A DNA stretch of 64,000 nt from Persicaria tinctoria (GCA_037127255.1 JBANSL010000004.1:76034627-76098626), one strand, 5' to 3'. Positions 44,493 through 57,502 are shown, counted from the stretch's first letter. Numbers and translations are program-made. The notes: a model not told the origin generated them from the letters alone.

Positions 44493-46078
44493 TTATTTTT
44501 GCACAACAATCGAGACTCGTGAATTTGGTGCCGAGTCAAGCGGGAGTACCTCGACACCTAGGAAATAGGATAGCGAGCCAAGATCCTTGAGGGAAAATTT
44601 GGTGCTAAGAGCTTGGATCAAGCGAGAGAGAGAGAGGGTGTGGCTGCCTGTAAGGATGATGTCGTCCACATAAACAAGGAGATATAACGCTACCTGTTGG
44701 CGTCGATAGATGAACAAAGAGGCGTCGACGACTGAAATTTGGAATCCCATCCCGACAAGAAAGGCTTTGAGTTCATTGTACCGAGCTCGGGGAGCCTGCT
44801 TGAGGATATAAATGGCCTTGTACAGCTTGCAGACGTGGTCTGGTCGGGTAGTGTCAACAAAGCCGGGTGGTTGGGACATGTAAACATCCTCATACAATGT
44901 GCCTTGAAGAAAAGCATTGTTGATGTCGAGTTGTTGTAGAGGCCAGCCGTTGAAGACAGCCAAGGTGAGCACTACTCGAACCGTAACCGACTTGACGACT
45001 GGGCTAAATGTGTCAGTGTAATCCAACCCGGAACGCTGGTGAAAACCTTCTGTAACAAGACGAGCTTTGAGCTTGTCAATTGACCCATCTGGCAGGTACT
45101 TGGTTCGGTAAACCCAATTGCAACCAACTAGGTTGTATGTTGAAGATGCTGGCACCAAGGTCCACGTCCGGTTCAGGCAAAGTGCATCAAACTCAGACTG
45201 CATAGCGGCTCGCCATTAGGGGCTTTTGAGAGCTTGGGTGATGGTTTTCGGTTCTATAGGGCTGGAGATGTGCTTTTTTGTAAGGTGAGGTTGAGTTTCT
45301 GGATTGGCTTATAGATGTTTTTCTTGGAGCGGGTTACAATTCCAGGCGGGGATGGATCAACAGCGCAAGCGGGGGTCGGCGTCGAGGTTGACGTGGTAGG
45401 GTGGGTGGGGGCGGAAGCAAGGGTGGAGAAGGCGGAGTTGGTGAAGCAGTGCGAGGAGTGCGGGGCGGGTTGAAGGGATTGGAGGCAGCCGGTGAGTGGG
45501 TATGGGTAGGAGATGAGATAGGGATGCTGAGATTGAATGGGTTAGAATCCGACGTCGCCTTCATCTTCTGCATATATGCTGTAGCAGTGAGGTTGCCTTT
45601 GACAGTGGAACGGAGGCGAGCCTTAAGTTGCTTGATATGGCCCCTAGAGGGATTGCCATAGGTCTGCTCCAGAAGTTCCCAAATCTGAAGGGACGAAGAT
45701 GTCGTTGTGACGACTGACGAGAGTCGCCACATCTGCAGACAGGGTTCCAAGAACGGCACCATAGAGGATCCGATCCTGGCGGGTGTAAGTGAGATAAGCA
45801 GGGTTAGGTTTTGTGATTTCGTTGGTGGTGATGGTTGCAGCAGGGGCCACAAGGGAACCATCAAGATATTTGAAGAGATCGTAACCTTCGAGGGTTGCTT
45901 GTGTCTGGACTTTCCATGTGAAATAGTTGGTGGGATCCAACTTGATGATGTTGGTGAGGGAGACTAGGGTGAATGGGGAAGACGACCCGTGAGGGTTGGG
46001 AAGGTGAGTGACGGATTCGGTGGCCATGGAAACACGAGGTCCTGGATCTTTGTTAGTTTGAAAAAGCGGCTGATACCA
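44493..46078 (-). pseudogene. Internally deleted Copia element (gag joined to reverse transcriptase)
   Basis: The PBS-like site TGGTATCAGCCGC (minus) at 46066-46078 is followed by gag from ATG 46027, with a Copia gag region (KLDPTNYFTWKVQTQATLEG, later QIWELLEQTYGNPSRG) interrupted by a frame shift near 45700. Gag then runs straight into a Pro/Ser-rich linker at about 45540 and into reverse transcriptase (45203-44493) with [13 protein letters not shown] and [13 protein letters not shown]. The rest of gag, protease and integrase are missing, so an internal deletion has fused the two ends. RNase H and the left LTR are lost. The right LTR may occupy about 46080-46250 but its ends are not clear. 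Confidence 0.8.
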
Positions 46079-46388
46079 TATAAATCTAACCAAGAAGGCA
46101 AAATCAAAATCGTGTCTTTCATTGATGAAGATAACAGTTTTTAAACAAGAGTGAGAGGAGATTGTGGCAGCTAAACTAGGTAACTACCCTAGATTGTAGC
46201 AACAGCAAAGATACAATAATATATGATAAATAATGAAAAGATATATTATTAACATTTTATATCATGATTAACTAAATGATTATTCTATCAATACATATGT
46301 GTATTGTATTGTATTATTCGTCTTTAACTTTTTTTATTTTGGTTAAAAAACGGGCAGAGCCCACTCCTCAGGAGAGTATTTAATTTAT
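46079..46388. other. Probable LTR remnant and intergenic DNA
   Basis: Lies directly upstream (in element direction) of the PBS of the deleted Copia element, where its 5' LTR should be. No second copy exists in the window to prove it. Confidence 0.35.
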
Positions 46389-47300
46389 TCAGGGCTTGTT
46401 ACACCATTAGGTTGGATGCAATTGGGGTGTTTGTGCCCCTCTTGCAACATCCCGAACACATTGCACCAAACCCCCGGGAACACAGTTCAAACAAGTAAAA
46501 CCAAGCGGAAAATAAAAAGTGTGACTAGCTAACCCATCCGCGAGGCGATTAGCCTCACGAAGGACGTGATAGAAATGGAGATCCCAGTCCCTACGACGGA
46601 AGCCTTGGCAAGTGATCACTAGGCTAGCACATGGGTGTGTCGGATTCACCGACTTCGATAGGAGCTCTAACGCCATCTTTGAGTCCACTTCGCATACTAC
46701 TTTCTTGAAGCTGCAATCCCAAGGCTAACTCAAGCCCCTTCACAATTCCCCACATCTCCGCGGCAACCACCGAGCACATGCCAATGTGATGGACGAAGCC
46801 AACAATCCATTCACCTCTGTCGTTACAGATAGCGCCTCCAGCAGCAGCAAGCCCAGACCTTCTCACATACCCGTCTGTATTAAGTTAATTTGACCCAATC
46901 CTTGGTAGGTGAGCCCCGACGGACGATTTCTCGGCCTTCCTTATCCTCTTCAGTGGTTCTCAGTAGCTGTTTCTTAGCCAAAGAGAACTCTTTGACAACA
47001 TTCCAGCAGCTCTCCGTTGTGATAGGCGCAGCTCTCCCGCCTCTGAACACAACATCATTTCTTCTCATCCATATTCTCCAAAGCCCTCAGCAAAGAAGTC
47101 CTTCCAATCCACTCCTTTAGGTCCTGGCTTGTTCGATGAAAGGTTGCTCTTGAGCCACACGCAGCGAACGGAAGAGAGAAAAACTCCCCCTTCCATTCGG
47201 CGCCTTCAACTTGCGTCCAAAAACCTTTCACAGTATCGCAATCTCGAAAAAGATGAGAGAGAGTCAACTTTGGTGCTCGGGTTGAAACGGATGTTGACAT
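46389..47300 (-). pseudogene. LINE 3' part: zinc-knuckle end and RNase H
   Basis: Minus-strand pieces in changing frames: TLSHLFRDCDTV (zinc-binding reverse-transcriptase region), then DWVKL followed by the RNase H with RRSGLAAAGGAICNDRGEW, CSVVAAEMWGIVKGLELA and the terminal HVLREANRLADGLAS. Frame shifts lie near 46875 and 46690. The 3' untranslated tail contains TTTTTTAACCAAAATAAAAA (minus). It is 5'-truncated at about 47300, as is usual for LINEs. Confidence 0.8.
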
Positions 47301-47800
47301 ACTATATATGTTTATTCACATACTGTTATGATTTTATAATCTCAAATAAAGTGCATATTTATTACTATTATTTATAAACTTTATAAAATATTATTTATGA
47401 ACTATGAAATATTAATTATAATTTATTTTTGTCTCAAACAAAGGATATATTTATTAATACTATTTATAAACTTGATAATATTAAATATGCACTATATAAT
47501 TATGTATGCACTTGAAAATATTAATAATAAAATTTATAGTATTATTTATGCACTTTATTTTTTTATCAAAAAAGATGCGCAATTTTATTAATATTAATTA
47601 CAACACTTATAATATTAAATATGGAATATATCATATTATATTAGTATTCATGCACTTGTAAAATAAACTTTATAGTATTATTCATACAATTTAGAAAATT
47701 AAATATGCAATGTGTAATATTATTTATGTACTTGCAAATATTAATAATAAACGAAGTTTTTTTTTATTTTTCTATAAATGGAGGGTTAGAGTAGATGGTA
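47301..47800. repeat. AT-rich degenerate tandem repeat
   Basis: Recurring TATTATTTATGCACTT-like words with variable spacing. No coding potential. Confidence 0.55.
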
Positions 47801-47810
47801 TTGTTTCTAA

Positions 47811-48275
47811 GGCTTCGTTTGGTTACACTTTAACTTCTCAGGAAGTATAAATTCCCAGGAATTGGTTTACAATATATGTGTTTGGTATAAATTTTGAAAA
47901 CTAAAAAATGTAGGAATTAGAATTCATAGGAATTGGAATTCCCATGAAAAGGGGGAATTCAACTTACCATGAGGGGGTGGGTAAGATCTACTTACCCCTT
48001 TTCTTCCCCCAATCTTTTTATTATTTTTTATTTTTTATAAAGAAAATATCTAATTTATCCACATAATGAAATGAATTTATTTATATATAAAGGTTATAAA
48101 GGTAATTTAAAACCAATTGCTATCAAATATCTGTGTTCAACCAAACAAAACGCAGCAATTGAGTTCCTAGGAATTTATTTGAAAACAAACACATTTTCAT
48201 ACTTCCCGGGAAGTAGAATTTATGGGAATTGTATTTCCCGGGAATTGGAATTCCTACATTTAACCAAACGAACCC
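47811..48275. mobile_element. Tourist-like MITE
   Basis: 465 bp, ends GGCTTCGTTTGGTT / AACCAAACGAACCC with TAA on both sides (47808-47810, 48276-48278). Shares AATTCCCAGGAATT-type inner words with 21058-21409. Confidence 0.85.
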
Positions 48276-48278
48276 TAA

Positions 48279-49626
48279 AACAAAACAAAAAAAATTGGCA
48301 AAAAAATTATATTTTTTTTAAGAATACTAGATTTCTGATACAACCGGCTTCGAGTTATTATAGATTTCAGATACAGTCGGGTTCGACCTGTTTCGAGTTT
48401 CAGATTTGAACGGGTTCGGGTTGTTTCGGTTTCGGGTTAATGTCGAATTGATCCATTCTGTTATAATCGGATTCGGGTACATCACAAATTCGAGTTTTTT
48501 ATGCTTTGGCCTAAATCGGTTCGAATCGGATCAGTCTCGGGGATCATTAAATTTTCTCTCTTATAAGATATCGAGATATCGATCAGGTTGGTTTCGGATC
48601 GGTTTTTTTGGGTCGGTTCAATTCTTGTCGGCTCTAATTGTCATACGTCGTGGCAGCATCCTTCTCCGTCTCGAAGGTCCTCAACCAAACCCTCCGCTGC
48701 AGGTTCGCGTAGATTTACGCCCCACAATGCCCATTCTGCTGCGGCACCACACCCTTGTATCTAGGGCTGGAAATGGGGGACAGATACCTTCTGATTATTA
48801 GCTTCAGTTGATAGATCATCAAGTGACTGGCATCAGCACCCATGCTATTATTTGCACATCCAAACTGAAGCTCGTTCAATTTTTTTTTACTGCTAAATCA
48901 ATATCATCACCGCATTCTTCAAGTGCTTGTGCAAGAAACTAAAAATGATATAATTAGAAGTCATTAGTCAGAGACAAAATCATAAAACCCCAATAATTTC
49001 AGTGAAAGATCAAAATTCAATTTCATTGTTCTCATTTTGAGACATCGGACCATGTCATGCCACTCAACTCTTTCAATTTCATTGTTTTCATTTTGAAAAT
49101 GAAAATAAAGATCCCTTATAACATATATAATTTGAATCACTTATAAATCATTCTTAATATCTTTAGTATAATCGACGTGGGATGAAAGGTTAGCGTTACC
49201 ATCTTTTCACCTAAAGCATTGATAACTATGTCAGATTGTCAGTTCTAAACTTCTAATGGATTCATCTCTGGATAGAGTGTATCCAATTACACTAATAGAG
49301 CACCTCTAAGCCCACTAGGCCCAAAGTCTTTTTTTTTTTGTTAATTAGAAGGTTTGTTTAGTACCCACGTCATAAACCCGACAAATCTAAAATCCATTAT
49401 GACCAAACCCGACTCGACCAGTATCTGATCACAAATTTTACCCGAACTGACCCGGCCCGTTAGTGACCAGACTCGAACAAGCCTAGCCCAAACTGAAATA
49501 CCCAAAATTATTTTTGGGTTATTTCTTATTTTTATTTAATTAAATAAATCTATATTATATCAATCTATAGTATATATCTTGTGAATTTGGTCATTTAACA
49601 AATTCACCTAAGATATATGGTATGAA
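48279..49626. other. Intergenic with short GC-rich CGGGTT-type fragments
   Basis: 48345-48620 and 49370-49500 carry TTCGGGTT- and GACCCG-type words on both strands, typical of decayed hAT-like miniature elements, but no clean ends or duplications were found. No gene. Confidence 0.4.
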
Positions 49627-49635
49627 TTAGAATAA

Positions 49636-51011
49636 GGGTAAATTGTAACTAATATCCCAACCTTTAGGGATAGTTGCTTTTAATATCCTAACCTTGTAAA
49701 ATTTCACAAAATATCCTAACATATACCATTAGTTGCACTTAACACCCTGGATGAGATTCTTAAATTTAAAAAATTACCCACATCATACAAAAATTACCAA
49801 AAAACACCCATATTCATAAAATGTTTCCAATAAACTTCTAATATATTTTAAATTTCGAAATTAAAAAAAATCTCTTACAATTTAAGCCCACCCAACCCAC
49901 CATCCAAAAATGATTATAACAGGTATATAAAATCTACTCCTTTAAAAATATAATATAATTATTTTAGCATTTACTCGTTTAATATTTTAATATAATTACT
50001 CAAAATAATTAATTATTTATCTTAAACATAATACCTTTACAAAAATAAAATAATGTAGATTTTCATAAATAAATGGTATGAGATATGATAACCAGTTGTA
50101 ATAAATAGTTACATAAAAAAAGATATATTAAAAATAATATATTTTACTATATTATTTTTAATATATCTTTATTGTATAATTATTTATTGCAAACTGTTAT
50201 CATATCTTTTACCATTTTTTTTAAATCTACTATATTTTATTTTTTTAAAACTATTATTCTAAACATTTCTTATAGAATCATTTTTTTAATACCATGGAAT
50301 TTATGTGTGATACATTATAAGATGTTATGTATTAGTTTTAGTATATATAACATAATATTAACCAAAAAGACAATATATATCGTATCAAATAATATGCAGG
50401 GAATATATAGATGTACAAATCGGCATGTGTCGAGACAGACTTATATAAATTTAGATTTTAATTATAATGTCTGTTTTTAGATAAATAATTAATTATTTTG
50501 TTTGATTATATTAATATTTTAAATGAGTAGATACTAAAGTAATTATATTATATTTTAAAGGAGTATATTTTATATATCTACCCGAAATGACCCGAAACCC
50601 GGTCAAACCCGGGTTCGAGTCAACCCGAAAAACCAGGAACCCGTTTTACCCAAGACCCGTTTTACCCAAAACACGAAGTGACCCGACCCGAATGACCCGT
50701 TTGACAGGTCTATATTTTATATATCTATTATAATTATTTTTGGATGATGGGTCGGGTGGGGTTAAATTGTAAGAGATTTATTTACTTCTTATTTTTTTAA
50801 AATGTATTAGGGGTTCATTGAAAATATTTTATGAAAATGGGTGATTTTTTGTAATTTTTGTTTGATATGGGTAATTTTTTAATTTAAGAAACTCATTTGG
50901 GGTGTTAATTGCAACTAATGGTATAGGTTAGGATATTTTGTGAAATTTTACAAGGTTAGGGTATTGAGAGCAACTATCCCTAAAGGTTGGGATATTAGTT
51001 ACAATTTACCC
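49636..51011. mobile_element. Long-TIR Mutator-like (MULE) non-autonomous element
   Basis: 1,376 bp with inverted repeats of several hundred bp (left from 49636, right ending 51011; outer ends GGGTAAATTGTAACTAAT). A perfect 9-bp target duplication TTAGAATAA lies at 49627-49635 and 51012-51020. The length of the duplication is diagnostic for Mutator-like elements. It has no transposase, and the right arm is interrupted at 50580-50710. Confidence 0.92.
50580..50710. mobile_element. Small GACCCG-rich insertion inside the MULE arm
   Basis: 131 bp flanked by the 16-bp direct repeat TATATTTTATATATCT (50564-50579, 50711-50726). The left arm of the MULE shows the uninterrupted sequence. The right end CCCGTTTGACAGGTC resembles hAT termini; the left end looks truncated. 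Confidence 0.65.
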
Positions 51012-51020
51012 TTAGAATAA

Positions 51021-51696
51021 TTAAATTATCCTAAAGAGAAATAATATATGATGGATTTAATTACATAAATCATCTAAATACTCTTATTATTTAATGTATA
51101 AGATAAATTAAATAATATTCATCCCAATAAAGAGGAGAAATCTATCTTCTATCCTCGTTCTTATCCACTTCTTTTATTTATTTTTCTTAAAATCTATCTT
51201 CTACCCTTAATCTTTATCTTAATTGATTCTTAACCCCAAAAGATAAAAAAAAAAATCTATTTTTTATCTAACCTAATTGACCTAGTTGAGTAGTATAGAT
51301 ACACGTCAAATCCTAGGTTTCTAAAACCCAAAACCAATTCAACCACACTATGGATGGGCTTCCGGTCTGGACCGGACCAGAATGGACCGGAATTTTCGGG
51401 GACATGGACCGCGGATCGGACCGGAAAATATGGTCTCGGTTTTTCCGGTCCGCGGACCGGTTTAATTCCACATCCCTTTTTTTTTGTGTGTTGTGACACT
51501 TTGCAACAACCCCAAATCTGTAAATATACGTATATATACACTTTACAACAGCGGTATTTTTCCTTGTATTTGAAAAACTTTACATCAGCTGTATTTTACA
51601 GCAATACAACATTACAACCCCAAATCTATATGTACACACAAAAACCTAGTATACCTGTTAAAGTTTCTGTAATCTGTATGTACACAACAATACATG
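51021..51696. other. Intergenic with a small CCGG-rich palindromic element
   Basis: 51353-51475 holds repeated GGACCGG / CCGGTCC words around GGTCCGCGGACCGG and may be a tiny hAT-like element. The rest is AT-rich with no gene. Confidence 0.4.
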
Positions 51697-52555
51697 TTAT
51701 TCAAAATAACAATTAAAAGGATCAACATAATCACTATTACCTTCCAAATTGCAAAAGTTTACCTTTATTACCTCTTGAGCCTCAACAGGTGGCTCTAGAC
51801 ATGGCTCATCAACGGGGGAGCTGAGAAGGAATGCATCAGATGGAGTAGGAGACACAACACATGAAACCTCATGCGTCGACTCATGAAATTCCATGTCAGG
51901 AAGCACTAGACCCTTTTCTCCATCGTCAAAGAAACTATCGTTGTCTATGAACAATTCCTCCTCGTTATGAAACCAACTAGGAGGGAATGAATTAAGCACA
52001 ATGACTTCGGCAGGATCTTCCATTCTCGCATTCTTCACTGTCTCAGGAGATGACGGAATGGGTTGGCTTTCTTTATCAACTTGCGGGGTGGCCATCTCCT
52101 CAGCTATTATCTCGCTTGATCTTTGAGTAAGTTGGCTAATTTGTTCCCCCAAGTTTTTGATCCTCTCACCATTCTCCTGCACCACTTGTGTAAAGGCCTG
52201 AATCGCATCATCTAGGTGTGTGACAGAGTCCTCCATTGGTGGATAAGACGTGGTGAACAACTCTTCCTGCACAACATGGTGACCCATGTAACAAAAAAAA
52301 ATCCCACAACCCCGACAAACCTAACCGTGCTAAGCCTCCATTACTCATGTACTCAGCAAGCGCTCGTGTCTCAGCAGTCATCCCGTCAATTATACAAACA
52401 ATCATATCTCGGATGCTGTCTTGATAACCCCTTGAATCACGAATGTCAACATATCTCTGCAATCTGGTAAGATATTGGTGAAAGTTCTCACCTTCAAACT
52501 GCAATAACCTATCTAAAAAGTTAGTAGCAAGGGTGTTATGAACCGTAAGATAGGT
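51697..52555 (-). pseudogene. Ty3/gypsy gag fragment
   Basis: Minus-strand frame with LQFEGENFHQYLTRLQRYVD and MTAETRALAEYMSNGG, then a second frame with MGHHVVQEELF and a heptad-like QENGERIKNLGEQISQLTQR. The shift occurs in a run of T residues near 52296, and the frame starts behind a stop near 52550. It ends at 51697 without protease or polymerase, so the element is 3'-truncated. Confidence 0.7.
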
Positions 52556-52618
52556 TCACAACAAATTAGATATATACAAAAATTGATAAACGCACAAAAC
52601 TAAGAAATAAACTTTGAT

Positions 52619-52636
52619 TCCCCGGCAACGGCGCCA
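52619..52636 (-). other. Primer-binding site, Asp tRNA (perfect)
   Basis: Minus strand TGGCGCCGTTGCCGGGGA, complementary to the 3' end of plant Asp tRNA including CCA. It lies three bases from the LTR start at 52640. Confidence 0.88.
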
Positions 52637-52639
52637 ATT

Positions 52640-54073
52640 TGATAGACGATTTTTAGTCGCGTTAACCATATCAAAATAAATTCGAACCTACCTAACTAAT
52701 GTAGTGTAGTAAGTACGAGTCGATCCCACAGAGAATCAAGTTATTCATAAGTTAAGCTTATTTACCAATTAAGACAAAACGGGGGTTTTTTAGTGATGAG
52801 AATAAGAAAGAAAATAAAATAAACTATAAACAAATTAACGGAGATAACAATTAAGAACAGAGTTTCATCTAAAAACATCCACTTTAGTTTGACTAGTTGA
52901 TCCTTGATTCTTCTTCAAGTTCTCTTCTCATCCTATTATTGTTCCTGTCCTGATCTGGTGTAAATTACTAGTCCTACGAGTCCTAGTAACTCTTACTAAT
53001 TAGATAACCCTAACACGGTCAAGATTCAACCTAATAGTAGCATTAAGATTAAGGATTAATCAGGAATTTTCAGGATACATGCAACACCAAGCTACGAGTC
53101 AGCATTCAACATGTAATTGATTCTCTACACACCAGTTTAGTCCTACGAGACCTAAAAAGGCATGATTGCTACTGTGGATTAAGGTTCGCTACGAGGAATC
53201 TACAAAATCCTAGCAATAATCTCAACTAGTTGTACGGACTAGAAGAAATCAACAATATTCGCAAAAGAATCAATACGAATCAATAGAAATGGAACAAGAA
53301 TAGAAATCTCACCACTTTATCAAACCAAAGCTTCAATCCATAGACGAAACGGGAGAGTTTAGCACTCCATGGCCATTGAGGCTCTTCTCTAGGGTTCTCT
53401 CAATTGATAGTCTCCAAGTGCATAAACTAATGAATTAGATCCCTCAAATAAAACCCTAAAACTTCCTTAAAAGACCTCAAAAGAGTCGGCCAAATAATAA
53501 TTCTCAAAACTAATTAAAGAGATAAAAAGTCCTTTGAAAGATTCGGCGTTTCTGCATAGGCCGCGGGGCGGCCAGGCGATTGCGAAATCCTTCGTCAGAG
53601 CTACGGGCCGCGGGGCGGTTTCATTGGCCGCGGGGCGGCTTTTACTGTTCGCAGAAACTTTTCCTCTTCGAATTTGGTCTCGATGTCAACACGAAAGTTG
53701 TAGATCTCGGAAAGAGCTTTCCAACGCATGGTTATAATAGTCAATCGGACTACCGAGGTCTCCAGAAAGTGCGAAACAAGTTCAGCATGTCTGGCGACAA
53801 CTTCTGCTTACTTGTTCTTCACTTAGGCTCTCTAACTTCGATTCTGCTCCCAGACTCTTCACTTTTCCTCCTCTTCTTCACTCTTCCTTCATCCATGAGC
53901 CTCCTCATTCCTCGTCGGATCCACATATACCTGAAATAATCCATAAAAGCGTGTAGATTTCGACTCCACCAACAACACAAGTATAAATGTAAATCTAGCT
54001 TAATCTTATACGTTATGCACATCTAAATCATGCTAAATGCATCCTAATATGCCTACCTAAATGTGTGCTATCA
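52640..54073 (-). mobile_element. Gypsy 5' LTR (1.43 kb)
   Basis: Begins TGATAGACG and ends GTGCTATCA (inverted ends TGATAG/CTATCA). It contains three copies of a GGCCGCGGGGCGG word at 53560-53640 and the plant-LTR-like stretch AAGTTGTAGATCTCGGAAAG near 53694. The partner LTR is not in the window. It is a different family from the LTR at 14630-16218, although both are primed by Asp tRNA. Confidence 0.8.
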
Positions 54074-54366
54074 ACACCCCTGTTGTGACAGTAATCAATT
54101 AGATTTAACAGCTGCTGGAAATATTTTCTTGTTTCTTCCTTCAATCTTCCTTTACTTGCCTAGCTCAAGAAAGTATCAATATGAGGATTAGAAGAAAATT
54201 TTATCACCATCCTTATAGTCTAGCCAACATCATAAATGAAATATCCATTGATGAAACAAGAATGAGAAGAGAAAATAAGAAAAGAAAATTGAACTTATCA
54301 CTAGCTTACAATTTTATCAAATAGTTCACCACATGTGACAACCTCTACAAAAATATAATCTTTATC
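54074..54366. other. Intergenic, no feature seen
   Basis: Short AT-rich stretch between the gypsy LTR and the Copia gag remnant. Any Copia LTR or PBS here is not recognisable. Confidence 0.3.
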
Positions 54367-55334
54367 TTGCTTGTCATAACCTACACAACAATTAACAGTT
54401 TAACACCAAGTGAAAAGAACAGTGAAACTCGAAGACGCGAGTTCATCACCAGTACAGATCTGCAGAATCCTCTTTTTATACATCCATCAGATAACTCAGG
54501 TATGATCCTTACCACAAACAAGCTAATCGGTGAAAACTACAGGCGTTGGAAGAACTCTATGGTCAAGGCCTTGTCAGTGAAGAATAAGTTTGGAATTGTG
54601 GATGGATCTGTGAAGAAAACACCCGAGAACTCTGCTATGTGGCATAGATGTAATTATATGGTGTCATCTTGGATCTTAAACACTGTGTCAAAAGAGATTT
54701 ATGCTACATTAGATGAATTTGATACTGCGAAAGAGATGTGGGAGGATCTGAATGAAAGCTATGGACAGAGAAATGGTCCATTGATTTTCTAGATTAAGAA
54801 GGAAATTCAAACATGTGAGTAAGGGGAGAGTACAATCTCTTATTACTTCACCAAGCTCAAAGGCTTCTAGTAGCAATTGTCCGATCTCACTACTCAAATT
54901 CGATGCAGATGTGGAAAATGTGAGTGTGATCTGAGCTCACAGATTGAAGCTACTGAGAATGAGAACAAACTTATGCAGTTTCTCGTGGGACTGAGTGACA
55001 AATTTGATGCAGCTCGAAGACAATTTCTGTTATATACACCTTTGCCTACAACTAGTCAAGCTCACTCACTGCTCGTGCAGGATGAGTATAGTGTGAAGCT
55101 GAAGGAGAATGACAGTAAGCAAGATGTGATAGCTTTCATGTCAAGGAAAGGAAATGATAAAGGGGCAATCAAAAAGAAATGTGAGCACTGTGGTGGAAAT
55201 CATCCAGTTGAGAGGTGTTGGATGATAATTGGATATCCAGAGTGGCATTCCAGGAGTAAGATCAAGCCTCAATTGCCTAAGGGCTCTTTTAACGGGGTAA
55301 AAACAAGTTGGAATGCTAGGGGTAATAATATTAA
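54367..55334 (+). pseudogene. Copia gag remnant, 5' part
   Basis: Plus-strand gag with PLFIHPSDNSGMIL, VSSWILNTVSKEI and a zinc knuckle (CEHCGGNHPVERC). In-frame stops lie near 54790-54870. The frame breaks off at 55334, where the PIF/Harbinger element is inserted, and resumes at 59327. Confidence 0.75.
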
Positions 55335-55895
55335 AAAATGTGAATAGTGGTGTATAGGATGCTTGAGGGATTGGAGGGAAGCATCGGTACCATGGGTATT
55401 CACGTGGGCCACAACTCCACAGTGGAGAAGCATGCCTGCAGATTTTCAGCAAAAGGGATGCCACGTGTCAACCGGTGAGTGGCGCGGCAGAGAGGTGAAG
55501 CAGATGGCGACACGTGGCGGCTTCAGATTGGTGCGTCAGCGCGGCGCGGCAGAGCGCGACATGTGGCGGCATGATGGAGGGTCCAGATCTGTTCTTTGGG
55601 GGGGGGGGTTATTTTACACCATTAAATAATAAATTCGGGCATGAAAATGTTAAAAAAAAAAAATACCACAATACTAGATTCATTTTTATCTACATGTAGA
55701 CACCAATTTTGAATATGTTTGACTATTTTTTTTTTTAATAATTTCTCTTTGATTATAAATATGCATAATATAATCCGAAAAATTGAATTAAAAATATGGA
55801 AAATTTTGAAATAAGAAATAATGCAAGAAATGATATACATAATTATATATAAAAAAAATTGTCAATAGGAGGAAGTTGATATGAGTAGTTTTGCC

Positions 55896-55903
55896 TATAA
55901 ATA
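55896..55903 (+). promoter_or_regulatory. TATA box of Harbinger ORF1
   Basis: TATAAATA at 55896-55903, 84 bp before the ATG at 55987. Confidence 0.55.
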
Positions 55904-55986
55904 CATACATTTACCAACACCTAACACACACTACTTCTCCATCTTTACCATCTGAAAATCCCAAAATCCTTGACCATCTCACTACC

Positions 55987-57123
55987 ATGGATCCATCCCA
56001 AAATCCTTCTGAAAATGTCTTCTTTTCTAGCTTGGGTAATATGTCAGTTTCTTCTGAATATGATCTGGCATACTACTCTCAAGTTCTCTCTTCAAACACG
56101 GAAAATTTGACCCCAATCACCTCTGGAATTGAATATTCACAAAACTCCCAGTCCATCCCAACATATAGCACCCAACCTAGTGTTGGTGCCCCCCCAACAG
56201 GTGCTAGTGGCGGTTCTCGTGGTCGAGGTCGTTCTCGTGGTGGAGGCCGTGGTGGTGCTCGTAGTCGTGGTGAAGCTGTGGAAGGTGTCGATGAAGTTCG
56301 TGGTCCTCGCGCCTACTTGCGGGTGGAAGACGACAACCTTCTGGTTAGCGGTTTCATTAACATCTCCACTGACGCGATCACCAACACAGACCAAGACTCA
56401 CAAGCATTTTGGGCTAGAATTGGAGCTTTCTATGAGGAGTACAGGAAACCCCATCAAATGAAAAGAGAAATATCCAAATGTAAGGCAAGGTGGCAAAAAC
56501 TCAACTCTAATGTCTCTAAGTTTGCTGGTTGTTTTCAGGAGTCAACTCGTATGCGAGCATCTGGTGAGTCGGATAAGGATGTCCTCATGAGAGCACATCA
56601 ACTCTATTCCTCTAAGAATGATGGGAAGAGTTTCAAAGAAGAACATGCATGGCAAGTATTGCGTGATGAGCCTAAGTGGAGTGTCGATTACTTGGAAAAA
56701 ATCAATCGATGCAATGCAAGTAGTGGGAGCTCCAAAAGATCTCGCTCATCTGGTGGAGGGGATACCCCAAGTTCAGATACTCCCACAAGTGTGTTCACTG
56801 TCAGTCCTATAGAGCGTCCAATGGGAATCAAGAAGTCTAAAAGAAAGGGAAAGGAAGCTATGTCTTCCGATCAAGCAAATGTTCAATAAATTTCTGACCA
56901 ACTAGAGCAAGAGAAAGCTGAAAAGTTCAGGCAATTCTATGAGTTGCAAATAGCAAAGGAGACCCGCAAGAGGGAGAAGCAACAAGGGTATGAGAGAGTG
57001 AAGAAGATGAAGATCGAGGCAAAGAAGATGGACATGCTTACCAACCTCATGGCACAAACAGATCTTTCACCAGAGCTCGAGAGTCTGAAAATGAAGTTGA
57101 TAAAGGAGTTATCAGGGCAGTAA
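55987..57123 (+). pseudogene. Harbinger ORF1 (Myb/SANT-like DNA-binding protein), one premature stop
   Basis: In PIF/Harbinger elements ORF1 binds the transposase and helps it reach DNA. The protein starts MDPSQNPSEN, has a Gly/Arg-rich stretch (RGRGRSRGGGRGG), then a trihelix/Myb-like domain beginning DNLLVSGFINISTDAITN with FWARIGAFYEEYRK and KARWQKLNSNVSKFAG. A basic KKSKRKGKEAM region follows. A TAA at 56887-56889 interrupts the frame; the reading continues afterwards with a charged coiled coil (QEKAEKFRQFYELQ) to the natural stop at 57121-57123. The domain pair is intact upstream of the stop, so a truncated protein may still be made. Confidence 0.85.
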
Positions 57124-57502
57124 TGAAGTTGATCAAGCTGGAGTTCGTTATCTAGCTCTTATGTTAATGCATGTTTCCCTTTTGTTAATGCATGTTTCCC
57201 TTTTCTTAATGCATGTTTCATATGTTGTATGCATGGTTTGCATTGTGTACTTTGATTAATGAAATTGCAGTTAAACTTTAAATTAGCTTTGTTTGTTGTG
57301 GAAGAGTCTTGTCACTTCCGAGTACATTGGTCAAGATAAGTAAAGTTTTGTTTGTAGTGGTAGAGTGTTGTCACATCCTACTTCATTGTTCGAGACATGC
57401 AGCCTTTGTCACTTCCATGCCCTTTAAAGCTTGCATGTGATAATGTTTCGTCCCCTTATGCCAGGGAATCTTACATAGGAAGCTCTCCCAATGTAGGACT
57501 GC

